22,336 nt of DNA from Cellvibrionales bacterium UBA4435 (GTDB lineage Bacteria > Pseudomonadota > Gammaproteobacteria > Pseudomonadales > Porticoccaceae): the NCBI GenBank assembly GCA_002390525.1, contig DGPR01000005.1:1-22336 (forward strand), given 5' to 3'. How positions within the stretch are numbered: position 1 is the first letter of the stretch; each line of letters opens with the position of its first letter. This document shows, piece by piece, positions 7,812-17,539 of this stretch. Made by a program: the position numbers and the translations under genes. The notes under the pieces were generated by a model that was not told the origin of the DNA, did not search any database, and worked only from the letters and a program-made list of their open reading frames with translations.

Positions 7812-9125
7812 ATGATTACCAGTAAAGAATTTAAAAATCGAAGAACTCGATTAATGTCAAAGATGCCTTGTAATAGTATTGCTATTCTTTCGGCTGCACC
7901 AGAGAAATCCCGCAATAAAGATGTCCTTTATCCATATCGACAAGATAGCGATTTTTTTTACTTAACAGGATTTCAGGAGCCAGATGCAATGGTAATCTTG
8001 ATTCCTGGAAAAAAAAATAATCAGTATCTTATGTTTTGTAGAGGCAGAAATATAAAGAAAGAAATATGGGACGGTCGTCGAGTTGGGCCAGATGGCGCTG
8101 AGAAAAAATATGGAGCTAGCGAAGCATTCACTGTCGAGTCTATCGAAGAGATCTTGCCTAAAATATTAGATGATCGCGGAAAGATTTATTATTCGATGGG
8201 AAAAAACCCTTTTTTTGATGAGATCCTAGTTCGTCACGTAAAAGCTAAAAGAGGGAATGCGGGCTCTACAAGTATTTCTTCAGACTTATTTACTAATTTA
8301 GATAACTTGCTGCATGAAATGCGTCTTTTTAAAAGCTCAGTTGAGCAAAAAATAATGAAAAAAGCGGCTACTATTTCTGCTCTTGCCCATCGAAGAGCTA
8401 TGAAAAGTTGCATGCCGGGAATGTACGAATACCAGCTACAAGCTGAGATTGAATATGAGTTCACTGTGGCAGGAGCCTCATTCCCTGCTTATGGATCCAT
8501 AGTTGGTGGCGGTGATAACGGATGTATTCTTCATTATGTAGAAAACAATTCAAAGCTCAAAGACGGAGATTTAGTTTTAATTGATGCTGGCTGTGAGTTC
8601 CAAAATTATGCTGCAGATATTACGAGGACTTTTCCTATTAATGGGAAGTTCACGCCAGAGCAAAAGATGATTTATGATATAGTTCTGGAAGCGCAAATTG
8701 CAGGAATAGATGCTTGCCAGGCAGGAAATCAGTGGAACGAACCGCATAATGCAACCGTCAATATTATCACGCAAGGCCTTCTAGATTTGGGTATCATGAA
8801 GGGTAGCTTTAATGAAATGGTAGAAAAAAAAACCTACACTGATTTTTATATGCACCGAGCTGGTCATTGGCTTGGCATGGACGTCCATGATGTCGGAGAC
8901 TATAAGCTCAACGAGCAATGGCGAACATTTCAACCAGGTATGGTCACGACTATTGAGCCTGGAATTTATATTTCCCCAGATAATAAAAATGTAGACGAGT
9001 GCTGGCGGGGTATCGGGATCAGGATTGAAGATGATGTCTTAGTTACCGAGGGTGTACCGAACACCCTATCGAGCGATGCACCAAAAACAATATCAGAAAT
9101 CGAAGCAATAATGGCCTCTAGTTAG
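7812..9125 (+). CDS. pepP: Xaa-Pro aminopeptidase P
   Basis: Removes an N-terminal residue that precedes proline, using two manganese ions. The 437-residue protein (E. coli 441) has the N-terminal creatinase-like domain at about 1-170 and the C-terminal pita-bread catalytic domain. All five metal ligands are visible: Asp258 in LIDAG, Asp269 in AADITR, His352 in RAGHWLG, Glu382 in IEPGIYI and Glu406 in RIEDD. They match E. coli positions 260, 271, 354, 383 and 406 closely. HDVGDY at 359-364 is also typical. It is followed 13 bases later by ubiH, the usual operon order. Confidence 0.96.
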   Translation: MITSKEFKNRRTRLMSKMPCNSIAILSAAPEKSRNKDVLYPYRQDSDFFYLTGFQEPDAMVILIPGKKNNQYLMFCRGRNIKKEIWDGRRVGPDGAEKKYGASEAFTVESIEEILPKILDDRGKIYYSMGKNPFFDEILVRHVKAKRGNAGSTSISSDLFTNLDNLLHEMRLFKSSVEQKIMKKAATISALAHRRAMKSCMPGMYEYQLQAEIEYEFTVAGASFPAYGSIVGGGDNGCILHYVENNSKLKDGDLVLIDAGCEFQNYAADITRTFPINGKFTPEQKMIYDIVLEAQIAGIDACQAGNQWNEPHNATVNIITQGLLDLGIMKGSFNEMVEKKTYTDFYMHRAGHWLGMDVHDVGDYKLNEQWRTFQPGMVTTIEPGIYISPDNKNVDECWRGIGIRIEDDVLVTEGVPNTLSSDAPKTISEIEAIMASS

Positions 9126-9138
9126 ATCCGGAAAATAT

Positions 9139-10440
9139 ATGCCTAATAAGTTAAAAATTTCACAAAATCCTGATATTTCTATAATTGGAGGGGGTATGGT
9201 TGGGATTAGCTTGGCCCTGCTTTTGTCCTCCTATAAGCTTGGCTGGAAAATCCAAATTATTGATTCACGTTCTCTTTTAGCTAAATCAAATAACACTCTC
9301 GATAATCGTTTTGATAGACGAACTACTGCACTTTCTCAAAGTAGTTATGAAATTTATACAGCATTAGGTTTGTGGGAAAAATTAAATGTTAACGCATCTC
9401 CGATAAATGAAGTTCATATTTCCGATAAAGGTTTTTTTGGAAACGCTAAATTAACAGCACAAGATCAAAATTTACCAGCTTTAGGTTATATCCTAGAAAA
9501 TCAGACAATTAGTGATACACTTCTTGATAAAGCGATCAAAATTGATGATATTGAGATTATTGATACAGCTAAAATAAATAAGATAAAACCAGTGAGTGGA
9601 GCTGTCGAGCTTTGTTACTCAAAAATATCAGAACCAGATGAAATCAGAAATATAAATACAAAGTTATTAATAATTGCTGATGGCGCTGAATCAGACACAA
9701 GAAATTTTTTAGGTATTGAATCTACAACAAAAGATTACGGACAAGTTGCAATTGTTTCAAATATCACATTATCTAAAGACCATAACAATGTTGCTTATGA
9801 GCGCTTCACTGATTCTGGCCCCTTGGCTATGCTGCCACTTAGAAAAATAGAAGGCTACAATCGTTCTGCATTAGTATGGACAGTTTCCTCTGCACAAGCA
9901 CAAAAGTTAGCAGCTTTAACAGAAGCAGAATTTCTCAATGAGCTGCAATTAGCTTTCGGCTTCAGGTTGGGTAAATTTACAGGTGCTAGCCGGCGTCATA
10001 GCTACCCTGTTCGATTAACAACCAGTAAAGAACAAGTTCGGAGTAATATAGTTATTGTTGGAAATGCCGCTCATGCCTTGCACCCAGTTGCAGGACAGGG
10101 GTTTAATCTGGCGTTAAGAGATATAGCTGCTTTAGCTGACATTTTAGCAAAATCAGTAACTGAAGAAAAAGTTTTAGGCGAATATAGAGTCCTAGAAAAT
10201 TATATTAAACATCAAAAGATAGATCAAAATAGGACAATATTTCTAAGTGATTTCTTGCCTACCGTCTTCGGAAGTACATCTCTTTTGATAAGGTTAGCGA
10301 GAAATATTGGGCTTGTGGCGTTAGATTCTATCCCATTGCTAAGAAGAAATTTCGCAAAAATGGGTATGGGTCTGCACACTAAAGCGCCGAAGATAAATAT
10401 TGCTAGAACTATTGATTCAACTGCTTCTGACTCGGAATGA
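9139..10440 (+). CDS. ubiH: 2-octaprenyl-6-methoxyphenol hydroxylase UbiH
   Basis: FAD-dependent monooxygenase of aerobic ubiquinone synthesis, assigned to hydroxylation of the ring at C1. The 433 residues show the group A flavoprotein monooxygenase motifs: the FAD-binding GGGMVG at 17-22, ADGAES at 180-185 (DG motif), and GNAAHALHPVAGQG at 308-321. GNAAxxLHPxAGQGFNL is the UbiH version, whereas UbiI and UbiF carry GDxAHTxHPLAGQG. It is likely part of a soluble Ubi complex near the membrane. It shares an operon with pepP upstream and its paralogue ubiI, which starts 4 bases after its stop. Confidence 0.93.
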   Translation: MPNKLKISQNPDISIIGGGMVGISLALLLSSYKLGWKIQIIDSRSLLAKSNNTLDNRFDRRTTALSQSSYEIYTALGLWEKLNVNASPINEVHISDKGFFGNAKLTAQDQNLPALGYILENQTISDTLLDKAIKIDDIEIIDTAKINKIKPVSGAVELCYSKISEPDEIRNINTKLLIIADGAESDTRNFLGIESTTKDYGQVAIVSNITLSKDHNNVAYERFTDSGPLAMLPLRKIEGYNRSALVWTVSSAQAQKLAALTEAEFLNELQLAFGFRLGKFTGASRRHSYPVRLTTSKEQVRSNIVIVGNAAHALHPVAGQGFNLALRDIAALADILAKSVTEEKVLGEYRVLENYIKHQKIDQNRTIFLSDFLPTVFGSTSLLIRLARNIGLVALDSIPLLRRNFAKMGMGLHTKAPKINIARTIDSTASDSE

Positions 10441-10444
10441 TGTA

Positions 10445-11677
10445 ATGGAAAAAAAAGAATATGATGTTGTTGTTGTTGGAGCTGGTCTTGTGGGTCTATC
10501 CTTCGTAAATATGTTGGTGTCTCATTTAAATATAAATTCAAATCACGATGGAGGTATTAAAATAGCTATCCTTGAAAAACAACCTTTTAAAAAGCATGAT
10601 TCCTCCAATAAATTTGACTCAAGGGTGGTTGCATTAACAGAGTCCTCTCGTATTCTTCTAGAAAATATTGGCGTTTGGGATAATATTGCTAGTGAGAAAG
10701 TGTGCCCCTTTGAGCGAATGGAGATATGGGAATCTGACGGGACAGGACATATCGAATTTGATTGTAATGATGTTCGCCAAAATAGCCTAGGATACATCGT
10801 AGAAAATTCTTTGGTTGTAAAGTGTAACCTTGACAAGATCAAAGAATTAAAGAATGTTGAGTTGATCTGCCCTGCAACAGTCACTAGTTTAACTAGAGAA
10901 AGCCAATTTAACACTAGCACTATTACTTTAGACGATGGAACCACTATTGTTGCCAAATTGTTAGTTGCTGCAGATGGAGGAGATTCCAAAGTAAGAGATT
11001 TATGTGGATTTAAATTGCAAGAATGGAATTATGGTCATCATGCAATTGTTACTCGTGTTAATACAGAGAAGCCTCATAATTTTACAGCTAGACAAAGATT
11101 TTTACCAGATGGCCCCTTAGCCCTGCTTCCTATTCAATTTAAAGAAGGAGACTCAAAACAATGTTCAATCGTTTGGTCGCAAAAAGATAAAACTGCTGAA
11201 AAACTAATGCAACTTGATGATATTAATTTTTGTAAGGCGCTTGAAAACGCAAGTGGTCTTTGCTTAGGAAAAATTATTTCAGTTGAGCAACGGGCAAAAT
11301 TTATGCTTAAGCAACGCCATGCTCAAGATTATATAATGCCAGGAGTAGCACTTATAGGAGATTCTGCACATACTATGCACCCACTAGCTGGCCAAGGCGT
11401 CAATTTAGGTCTACAGGATTCATTAGCTTTAGTTCAAGAAATAGAATATTCAGTATCCCGTGGATTGTCGCCTGGAAACGAATTTGGGCTTCGTCGTTAT
11501 CAAAGGAAAAGAAAGCCGCATAATTTAGCTATGATTTCTATTATAAATGGCTTAAAAATGTTATTTGAAGATAAACATCTTCCTATACGCCTAGTACGCA
11601 ACGACGGAATGAATGTTCTTAATCAAATAAGTTTCATTAAAAATAAGATAATGCGAGAGGCCATGGGGATTTTATAG
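10445..11677 (+). CDS. ubiI: UbiI/VisC-type ubiquinone biosynthesis FAD hydroxylase
   Basis: A 410-residue group A flavoprotein monooxygenase paralogous to the preceding UbiH. Motifs: GAGLVG at 12-17 (FAD ADP), ADGGDS at 176-181 (DG), and GDSAHTMHPLAGQG at 305-318 (FAD ribityl), followed by VNLGLQD. In E. coli UbiI hydroxylates C5 of the ring, and the visC/ubiI position directly after ubiH is classic. The C-terminal RLVRNDGMN (about 385-393) resembles the UbiI/UbiF tail. The frame stays open upstream to 10400 inside ubiH, but the ATG at 10445 is preferred: it begins right before the dinucleotide fold and leaves a 4-base gap to ubiH. A UbiF-like specificity cannot be excluded from sequence alone. 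Confidence 0.88.
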   Translation: MEKKEYDVVVVGAGLVGLSFVNMLVSHLNINSNHDGGIKIAILEKQPFKKHDSSNKFDSRVVALTESSRILLENIGVWDNIASEKVCPFERMEIWESDGTGHIEFDCNDVRQNSLGYIVENSLVVKCNLDKIKELKNVELICPATVTSLTRESQFNTSTITLDDGTTIVAKLLVAADGGDSKVRDLCGFKLQEWNYGHHAIVTRVNTEKPHNFTARQRFLPDGPLALLPIQFKEGDSKQCSIVWSQKDKTAEKLMQLDDINFCKALENASGLCLGKIISVEQRAKFMLKQRHAQDYIMPGVALIGDSAHTMHPLAGQGVNLGLQDSLALVQEIEYSVSRGLSPGNEFGLRRYQRKRKPHNLAMISIINGLKMLFEDKHLPIRLVRNDGMNVLNQISFIKNKIMREAMGIL

Positions 11678-11816
11678 GAGACAGTTTAGTCAAAAAAACA
11701 ATTCTTAGATATTGAGCTTGTGCTTCAGTTTGAATTCAATCAAGGTTAAAATATTTTACATTAAATTATATTAAGTGTAGAAATATAAATAAAAAAATGA
11801 AATAAGGAAACTTTTC

Positions 11817-12206
11817 ATGAATATAGATCCATCTGATTTGAAGTATGCTACTAGCCACGAGTGGGCTCGAGATAAAGGGGATGGCACTGTAATTGTCGGT
11901 ATCAGTGATCATGCACAAGAAAGTCTTGGTGATGTCGTGTACGTGGAGCTACCACAATTAGGAACATTAATTTCTGCAGGAGACGAGGCTGGTGTCGTAG
12001 AGTCAGTGAAAGCCGCATCTGATATTTATACGCCAGTATCTGGAGAAATAGTAGGAACTAATGAGCAGCTTGAAGAAGAACCTGAGATTATTAATGGATC
12101 GCCATATGAGGATGGCTGGCTATTCATAGTGAAGATGTCTAATCCAGAAGAATTAGATAGTTTAATGAGTGCTGATGAGTATACGATCTCATCAGAAGAA
12201 AACTAG
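11817..12206 (+). CDS. gcvH: Glycine cleavage system H protein
   Basis: Lipoyl carrier protein that shuttles the aminomethyl group among the P, T and L proteins of glycine cleavage. Length is 129 residues, the same as E. coli GcvH. The lipoylation site is Lys65 in ESVKAASD (62-69). SHEWAR at 13-18, [15 protein letters not shown] at 27-41 and the C-terminal DGWLF segment are all typical. A good ribosome binding site (AAGGAAA) precedes the ATG. The gene stands without gcvT or gcvP in the 139 bases before or the genes after it, unlike many gcv operons. No glycine riboswitch is recognisable upstream. H protein also donates octanoyl/lipoyl groups in some organisms, a possible reason for independent expression. 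Confidence 0.95.
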   Translation: MNIDPSDLKYATSHEWARDKGDGTVIVGISDHAQESLGDVVYVELPQLGTLISAGDEAGVVESVKAASDIYTPVSGEIVGTNEQLEEEPEIINGSPYEDGWLFIVKMSNPEELDSLMSADEYTISSEEN

Positions 12207-12235
12207 TTTAGAGCATTTACGGGCTGTGTAATAAA

Positions 12236-12469
12236 ATGGATTTCAATAAAATAATAGAAGAAATAAAACTACTAAATCAGTTTAATTTAAATTCAAAATT
12301 ATATGGTATAAAGATTCACCAAAGTAATGCTTTACCTGAAACAGTGAATGCAGCAACTAGGCTGTACGAAAAAGGCCTTATCGACCATATCGATGGAGGA
12401 TATCTAACAGATTTAGGAGTCGAAACTGCAGAACACGCTCAAATACTTCTTCAAATTCTGAAAGATTAG
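12236..12469 (+). CDS. Small conserved protein, TIGR02647 family
   Basis: A 77-residue protein with no signal peptide or membrane segment. The layout of an N-terminal helix rich in Leu/Asn, GIKIHQ, then AATRLYEKGLID, DGGYLTDLG and a C-terminal EHAQILLQIL matches a short conserved gammaproteobacterial family (TIGR02647) that I recall from Pseudomonas. The central part (roughly 30-65) resembles a winged-helix-like unit: a helix, a turn and a GGYLT strand. DNA binding is only a guess, and no function is established. It follows gcvH by 29 bases on the same strand, so co-transcription is possible. Confidence 0.75.
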   Translation: MDFNKIIEEIKLLNQFNLNSKLYGIKIHQSNALPETVNAATRLYEKGLIDHIDGGYLTDLGVETAEHAQILLQILKD

Positions 12470-12520
12470 CATATAAAAATTACTTTTTCGTTCAAAGTCT
12501 AGTTGAAAAATTCTCATAAA

Positions 12521-13540
<1,020 letters not shown>

Positions 13541-13609
13541 CTATACCTTAAGTTTATTTTATAAATTTTAAATCATTATTTTGATACAAAGAAGTTAAAA
13601 ATTATCTGA

Positions 13610-14890
13610 CTAAAGAGTTTTGAACACTTTTGATGCAGCTTCTAGAGTAAATTCTATATCTTCGTTTGTATGAGCCGCCGACATAAAGCAACCCTCATAT
13701 GCTGCAGGCGCAAAGTATACTCCAGCATCTAGCATACCACGGAAGAAGCGTCCAAAACGTTCACTGTCACATGCCATAACTTGCTTATAGTTAGTAACGG
13801 CAACCTCTTGAGTGAAAAAGAAACCAAACATACTTCCTATATGATTGGTTGTCATAGGTATATTAGCTTTATTAGCCTCCTCTTGCAGACCTTTGATAAA
13901 TTTCTCAGTTTGTGCGAACAAACTATCGTGAAATCTGGGTGCAGTAATAAGTTCTAGAGTTTTTAGCCCAGCTGTCATAGCTACCGGGTTCCCGGAAAGA
14001 GTCCCAGCCTGATATACCGGCCCGACAGGTGATATATTGTTCATAATGTGACGTTTCCCTCCAAAAGCTCCAACTGGCATACCTCCACCAATAACTTTCC
14101 CAAGAGTGATTAGATCAGCATCAATATTAAAGCGACCTACAGCACATCGAACATCAACTCTAAAACCAGTCATTACTTCATCAAAAATTAGAAGTGCACC
14201 ATGTCGAGTGCAACATTCCCTAACAGTTTCCAAAAAACCATTTAATGGGGGGATACAGCTCATATTTCCAGCTACCGGCTCTATGATTACGCACGCTACC
14301 TGATTCCCAATCTCATCGAAGGTTTTTTTGACTTCTTCGATATTGTTATAAGTCAGAGTTGTAGTTAAATCTGCTAAAATTGAAGGAACACCAGGTGAGC
14401 TTGGGACACCCATAGTAAGTGCACCTGAACCAGCTTTGACCAAGAGAGAATCAGAGTGACCATGATAACAACCCTCAAACTTGATGATTTTATCTCGGTT
14501 TGTATAACCTCTAGCTAAACGAATAGCACTCATAGTCGCCTCAGTTCCAGAGTTGACCATACGGACCATCTCCATTCCCGGAACTAAAGAGCAGATTTTA
14601 TCAGCTAGCTTAGTCTCGAGCTCTGTTGGGGCTCCAAAAGAGAGCCCCCTATCGATCTGTCTTTTTATAGAAGTTATTACGTCAGGGTGACCATGACCTA
14701 ATATCATCGGACCCCAAGACTGAATATAGTCTATATAGCGTTTACCATCTGCATCGAAAAGATAAGCACCTTGTGCTTTTTCAAAGAATACAGGAGATCC
14801 ACCGACAGCTTTGAACGCGCGTACAGGAGAATTTACGCCACCTGGAATGTGTACTTGCGCGGCTGTGAATAATTCTTGAGATTTTTCCAT
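13610..14890 (-). CDS. hemL: Glutamate-1-semialdehyde 2,1-aminomutase
   Basis: PLP enzyme that turns glutamate-1-semialdehyde into 5-aminolevulinate, the C5 route to haem. The 426 residues equal E. coli HemL. Visible are [13 protein letters not shown] at 14-26, SGTEAT at 114-119, FDEVMTGFR at 236-244 and the PLP lysine Lys265 in [17 protein letters not shown]. After [10 protein letters not shown] the chain reads DVRCAVGRF, where most family members have a GGAQ- or CAQG-like stretch; this is a local difference with no sign of frameshift. Its product is the substrate of HemB, encoded just downstream. No strong ribosome binding site is visible before the ATG. Confidence 0.96.
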   Translation of the reverse strand: MEKSQELFTAAQVHIPGGVNSPVRAFKAVGGSPVFFEKAQGAYLFDADGKRYIDYIQSWGPMILGHGHPDVITSIKRQIDRGLSFGAPTELETKLADKICSLVPGMEMVRMVNSGTEATMSAIRLARGYTNRDKIIKFEGCYHGHSDSLLVKAGSGALTMGVPSSPGVPSILADLTTTLTYNNIEEVKKTFDEIGNQVACVIIEPVAGNMSCIPPLNGFLETVRECCTRHGALLIFDEVMTGFRVDVRCAVGRFNIDADLITLGKVIGGGMPVGAFGGKRHIMNNISPVGPVYQAGTLSGNPVAMTAGLKTLELITAPRFHDSLFAQTEKFIKGLQEEANKANIPMTTNHIGSMFGFFFTQEVAVTNYKQVMACDSERFGRFFRGMLDAGVYFAPAAYEGCFMSAAHTNEDIEFTLEAASKVFKTL

Positions 14891-14942
14891 ATTAGTTTGC
14901 TTTTTGTTTTGGGGTTAAATACTGATTATCTTTAATTACAGC

Positions 14943-14970
14943 TCTTTTAGCTAATTAAAAATCTAAAAGA
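14943..14970. repeat. Inverted repeat in the hemJ-hemL gap
   Basis: TCTTTTAG (14943-14950) and CTAAAAGA (14963-14970) form a perfect 8-base inverted repeat around a 12-base spacer. On the minus strand no T-run follows, so it does not look like an intrinsic terminator. It may be an operator for hemL or chance in AT-rich DNA. Confidence 0.35.
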
Positions 14971-15012
14971 TATTACAACTAATTTTTTTTCTTTTTATAT
15001 AGCATTAATTTT

Positions 15013-15465
15013 TCAATTGAAAGGCTTCACTGCAACTAAAATGACAATGCCTACTAGCATAATTACTGGTATTTCATTGAACCACCTATAAAAAACATGA
15101 CTATGAGCATTTTCATTATTTTGAAATTGCCGCATTAAGTTCAGACATGCAAAGTGGTATATGACTAATAATATAACTAGTAACGATTTTATTTGAAACC
15201 AAGTGGCTGATATGTAGTAGTTTGGATTTGTATAGAAAAGAGCTACACCCATAAAAATAGTTACTATCATAGATGGATTTGCAATGCCTTTGTATAGTTT
15301 ACGCTCCATAATCTTGAATCGTTCTATACTTATTTGGTCACTTGACATAGAGTGGTAGACAAACAATCTTGGTAAGTAAAATAGTGCAGCGAACCAGCAG
15401 ACCATAGCAATGATGTGCATTGCTGTTATCCAATTGCGATTATCTATGAGCAATTCATTTATCAA
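15013..15465 (-). CDS. hemJ: Protoporphyrinogen oxidase HemJ
   Basis: A 150-residue membrane protein of the HemJ (UPF0093, CopD-like) family, which oxidises protoporphyrinogen IX to protoporphyrin IX before iron insertion. Hydrophobic helices lie at about 12-36, 64-80, 92-110 and 131-148. Family features are His17 in MHIIAMVCWFAALFYLPRL, Lys93 in FQIKSLLVILLVIYH, and RWFNEIPV at 127-134. A conserved His and Lys are reported to be important for HemJ function, and these are the likely ones. It is the first of three haem genes on this strand (122 bases before hemL) and is divergent from argC, a neighbour it also has in other gammaproteobacteria. Function is inferred from family and context. Confidence 0.9.
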   Translation of the reverse strand: MINELLIDNRNWITAMHIIAMVCWFAALFYLPRLFVYHSMSSDQISIERFKIMERKLYKGIANPSMIVTIFMGVALFYTNPNYYISATWFQIKSLLVILLVIYHFACLNLMRQFQNNENAHSHVFYRWFNEIPVIMLVGIVILVAVKPFN

Positions 15466-15522
15466 AATCTACTATTCGCCTGTATTCGATTAGACTGCGT
15501 TTAATCTTGGTTTGTTTAGGTT

Positions 15523-15552
15523 ATTATAAACAGCTATGAAGGTGAATGACAT
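15523..15552 (-). promoter_or_regulatory. Candidate promoter of hemJ
   Basis: On the minus strand ATGTCA (15547-15552, 4 of 6) and TATAAT (15523-15528, 6 of 6) are 18 bases apart. A transcript would start near 15516 with a leader of about 50 bases before the hemJ ATG. The same AT-rich block offers TATAAA (15525-15530) to argC on the plus strand, but without a good -35. The -35 of hemJ covers the argC start codon. Confidence 0.4.
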
Positions 15553-16597
15553 GAACAATGATAAAGTGATTAAAATAGGTGTTATTGGTGCAACAGGATA
15601 TACAGGTATTGAGTTGCTTCGACTTTTGGCTGCTCACCCTAATGCCCAAGTAAAAGTAATCACATCTCGAGAGCACACTGGTATTCGTGTTGACAGTCTA
15701 TTCCCTGCTTTGAGAGGCTTCTATGATCATCACTTTGTAGAACCAAATTCTGAGCACTTGTATGAATGTGATGTTGTCTTCTTTGCCACACCCCCAGGTG
15801 TTGCTCAAGAAGCCATACCTAATATTTTAAATAAGGGAATTAAAGTTATTGATCTCTCTGCTGATTTTAGAATTCGAGATGCAGCTTTATGGGAGAAATG
15901 GTATGGTAAAATTCATATTTGTCCCGAGCTTCTGAAGCAATCTGTATACGGTTTACCAGAAATTAATAGACAGCATATAAAAAATGCATCATTGATTGCT
16001 TGTCCTGGGTGTTATCCCACAAGTGTGCTTCTGGGTTTTAAGCCCTTGCTAGAGAATGGTTTAGTAGACACTAATAATTTGATTGCTAACGTTGCTTCTG
16101 GAGTCAGTGGTGCTGGTCGTGAGGCTAACCTAGATAACCTCTTAGCAGAGACTAGTGATAGCTTTAAAGCATATTCGGCTGAGGGGCATAAACATCTCCC
16201 TGAAATTGAACAAGGTTTAAAAGATATCGCGGGCAACTCGGTTCAATTGACTTTTGTACCACACCTGTTACCCATAATAAGAGGCATACATGCGACACTT
16301 TATGCAACACTCAAAGTTAAAGGAACTGACCTACAGAAAATTTATGAAGAATGCTATAAAAATGAATCTTTCATTGATGTTTTGCCTCCCGGGAGTCATC
16401 CCCAAACACGTTCAGTTAAGGGTACTAACACCTGCAGAATTAGCGTTTTCTGCCCCGGTGACGGAGATAAAGTGGTAGTTTTAGTTGTCGAAGACAATCT
16501 TGTTAAAGGAGCCTCTGGACAAGCAATACAGAATATGAATATATTGTTTGGATTACCCGAAAGTACCGCTCTTGATAATCCTGCATTGCTCCCATAA
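15551..16597 (+). CDS. argC: N-acetyl-gamma-glutamyl-phosphate reductase
   Basis: NADPH-dependent reduction of N-acetylglutamyl phosphate to the semialdehyde, third step of arginine synthesis. The start at 15551 is chosen because AGGTGA (15540-15545) sits 5 bases before it. The ATG at 15536, five codons earlier, lacks a ribosome binding site. From the chosen start it has 348 residues. GATGYTG at 13-19 is the dinucleotide fold, IDLSADFR (about 100-107) is conserved, and the catalytic cysteine is Cys154 in [18 protein letters not shown] (about 210-218) carries the catalytic His. No ArgR box is recognisable upstream. It is divergent from hemJ and followed by the bactofilin gene on the same strand. 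Confidence 0.95.
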   Translation: MNNDKVIKIGVIGATGYTGIELLRLLAAHPNAQVKVITSREHTGIRVDSLFPALRGFYDHHFVEPNSEHLYECDVVFFATPPGVAQEAIPNILNKGIKVIDLSADFRIRDAALWEKWYGKIHICPELLKQSVYGLPEINRQHIKNASLIACPGCYPTSVLLGFKPLLENGLVDTNNLIANVASGVSGAGREANLDNLLAETSDSFKAYSAEGHKHLPEIEQGLKDIAGNSVQLTFVPHLLPIIRGIHATLYATLKVKGTDLQKIYEECYKNESFIDVLPPGSHPQTRSVKGTNTCRISVFCPGDGDKVVVLVVEDNLVKGASGQAIQNMNILFGLPESTALDNPALLP

Positions 16598-16683
16598 CAA
16601 TTTGGTCTCGGTATAATAAAATACTATAGAAAGATGCTATAAAAAAACTATAAACTAAGAAAATTAAAAAAGGAATTGATGAT

Positions 16684-17088
16684 ATGGCTAAACATAATAA
16701 TGTTGATTTTTCATTAGGGGATACTACTCTTATCTCCAAAGACACCCATATAACTGGTGATATACAGTTCTCTGGGAATTTAGAAATAGAGGGAAAGATT
16801 ACGGGTAGCGTTGTCTCCAGTGACGATGGAGGTAAGGTAAGAATTCTTCCAACTGGACATGTTACTGGAGATATTCATGCACCTACCGCTGTTATTAATG
16901 GCCGGATTGATGGAAATATTTACTCTTCTGAAGAAATTCATTTAGCATCTGATTCTTTTGTTGATGGAAATCTTTATTATGTTCTGATTGAGATAGAAAA
17001 AGGTGCACAAATGAACGGTACTTTTGTGTATCAGCCTAATCAAGATGATTTAAAAGTACTAGAAAGTCCATTAGAAACAAACGATTAG
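16684..17088 (+). CDS. Bactofilin (polymer-forming cytoskeletal protein)
   Basis: A 134-residue bactofilin (formerly DUF583): a right-handed beta-helix that polymerises without nucleotide and organises cell-shape or wall machinery. Repeated short turns with the pattern I.G.I.....(I/V).G are visible from about residue 17 to 115, for example THITGDIQFSGNLEIEG at 21-37, GHVTGDIHAP at 58-67 and INGRIDGNIY at 71-80. The N- and C-terminal tails are short and unstructured-looking. AAAAAAGG lies upstream of the ATG with a somewhat long spacing. A TATAAT at 16614-16619 could drive it but lacks a good -35. It sits between argC and erpA, as in Pseudomonas (recalled). Its partner here is unknown; the nearby M23 peptidase is suggestive, since other bactofilins work with such enzymes. 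Confidence 0.9.
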   Translation: MAKHNNVDFSLGDTTLISKDTHITGDIQFSGNLEIEGKITGSVVSSDDGGKVRILPTGHVTGDIHAPTAVINGRIDGNIYSSEEIHLASDSFVDGNLYYVLIEIEKGAQMNGTFVYQPNQDDLKVLESPLETND

Positions 17089-17167
17089 ACATATAATATA
17101 TGATATAGTGCAATTAAATATGGGTTATTTTTTAAGGTAAACTCCACGTAAATTTATAGGAATAAGA

Positions 17168-17521
17168 ATGACTGGCATCGAAATTTTTAAACCCATGCCT
17201 CTTTATGTTTCAGAGAGTGCAGTAGCAAAGGTAAGAAGCTTAGTTAAAGAAGAGGGAAACCCTGATTTAAAACTAAGAGTTTTTGTTACTGGTGGAGGTT
17301 GTTCTGGATTCCAATATGGTTTTAGTTTTGATGAATTAGTGGCGGAAGATGACACTATTGTTGAGGAGAAAGGCGTCTTTGTGCTTGCAGATTCATTGAG
17401 TATTCAGTACTTGCAAGGCTCAACGGTCAATTATGAGGAGGGTCTTCAGGGATCAAAGTTTTCTATATCAAACCCTAATGCTACTGCAACATGTGGTTGC
17501 GGTTCCTCTTTCTCAGTTTAG
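17168..17521 (+). CDS. erpA: Iron-sulfur cluster insertion protein ErpA
   Basis: A-type carrier that hands [4Fe-4S]/[2Fe-2S] clusters to apoenzymes, essential for isoprenoid synthesis enzymes IspG/IspH in E. coli. The 117 residues match E. coli ErpA (114) end to end. The three cluster cysteines are Cys45 in [11 protein letters not shown], and Cys109 and Cys111 in [24 protein letters not shown] at the C-terminus is diagnostic for ErpA over IscA and SufA. AGGA at 17158-17161 is 6 bases before the ATG. No IscR site is recognisable in the 79 bases upstream. It converges on anmK with 18 bases between. Confidence 0.96.
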   Translation: MTGIEIFKPMPLYVSESAVAKVRSLVKEEGNPDLKLRVFVTGGGCSGFQYGFSFDELVAEDDTIVEEKGVFVLADSLSIQYLQGSTVNYEEGLQGSKFSISNPNATATCGCGSSFSV

Positions 17522-17539
17522 GAGGGTTATAAAGACTTC

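Noticed and set aside
10224..10541. 105-codon minus-strand open frame over the ubiH-ubiI junction
   Set aside because: Antisense to two well-supported genes and low-complexity at its start; no family features.
10543..10989. 148-codon minus-strand open frame
   Set aside because: Antisense shadow of ubiI.
11678..11816. Glycine riboswitch before gcvH
   Set aside because: The 139 bases are AT-rich, with none of the conserved glycine-aptamer blocks visible and no paired structure of that size.
12484..12514. Hairpin TTCAA/TTGAA between the converging TIGR02647-type gene and hemB as a bidirectional terminator
   Set aside because: Only five stem pairs around a 7-base loop, with a bulge before the flanking T and A runs; too weak to call.
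14120..14165. Local frameshift pair in hemL around the unusual DVRCAVGRF stretch
   Set aside because: Reading the other frames does not restore a more typical sequence; the difference is explained by simple substitutions.
15466..15550. ArgR operator before argC
   Set aside because: No copy of the palindromic ARG box could be recognised; only AT-rich promoter-like sequence.
16620..16655. Three CTATA copies between argC and the bactofilin gene as a direct-repeat operator
   Set aside because: Five-base AT-rich units with irregular spacing are expected by chance in such DNA.
16503..16745. 80-codon minus-strand open frame across the argC end and bactofilin start
   Set aside because: Overlaps two good plus-strand genes and runs through an AT-rich gap; hydrophobic look comes from AT-rich codons.
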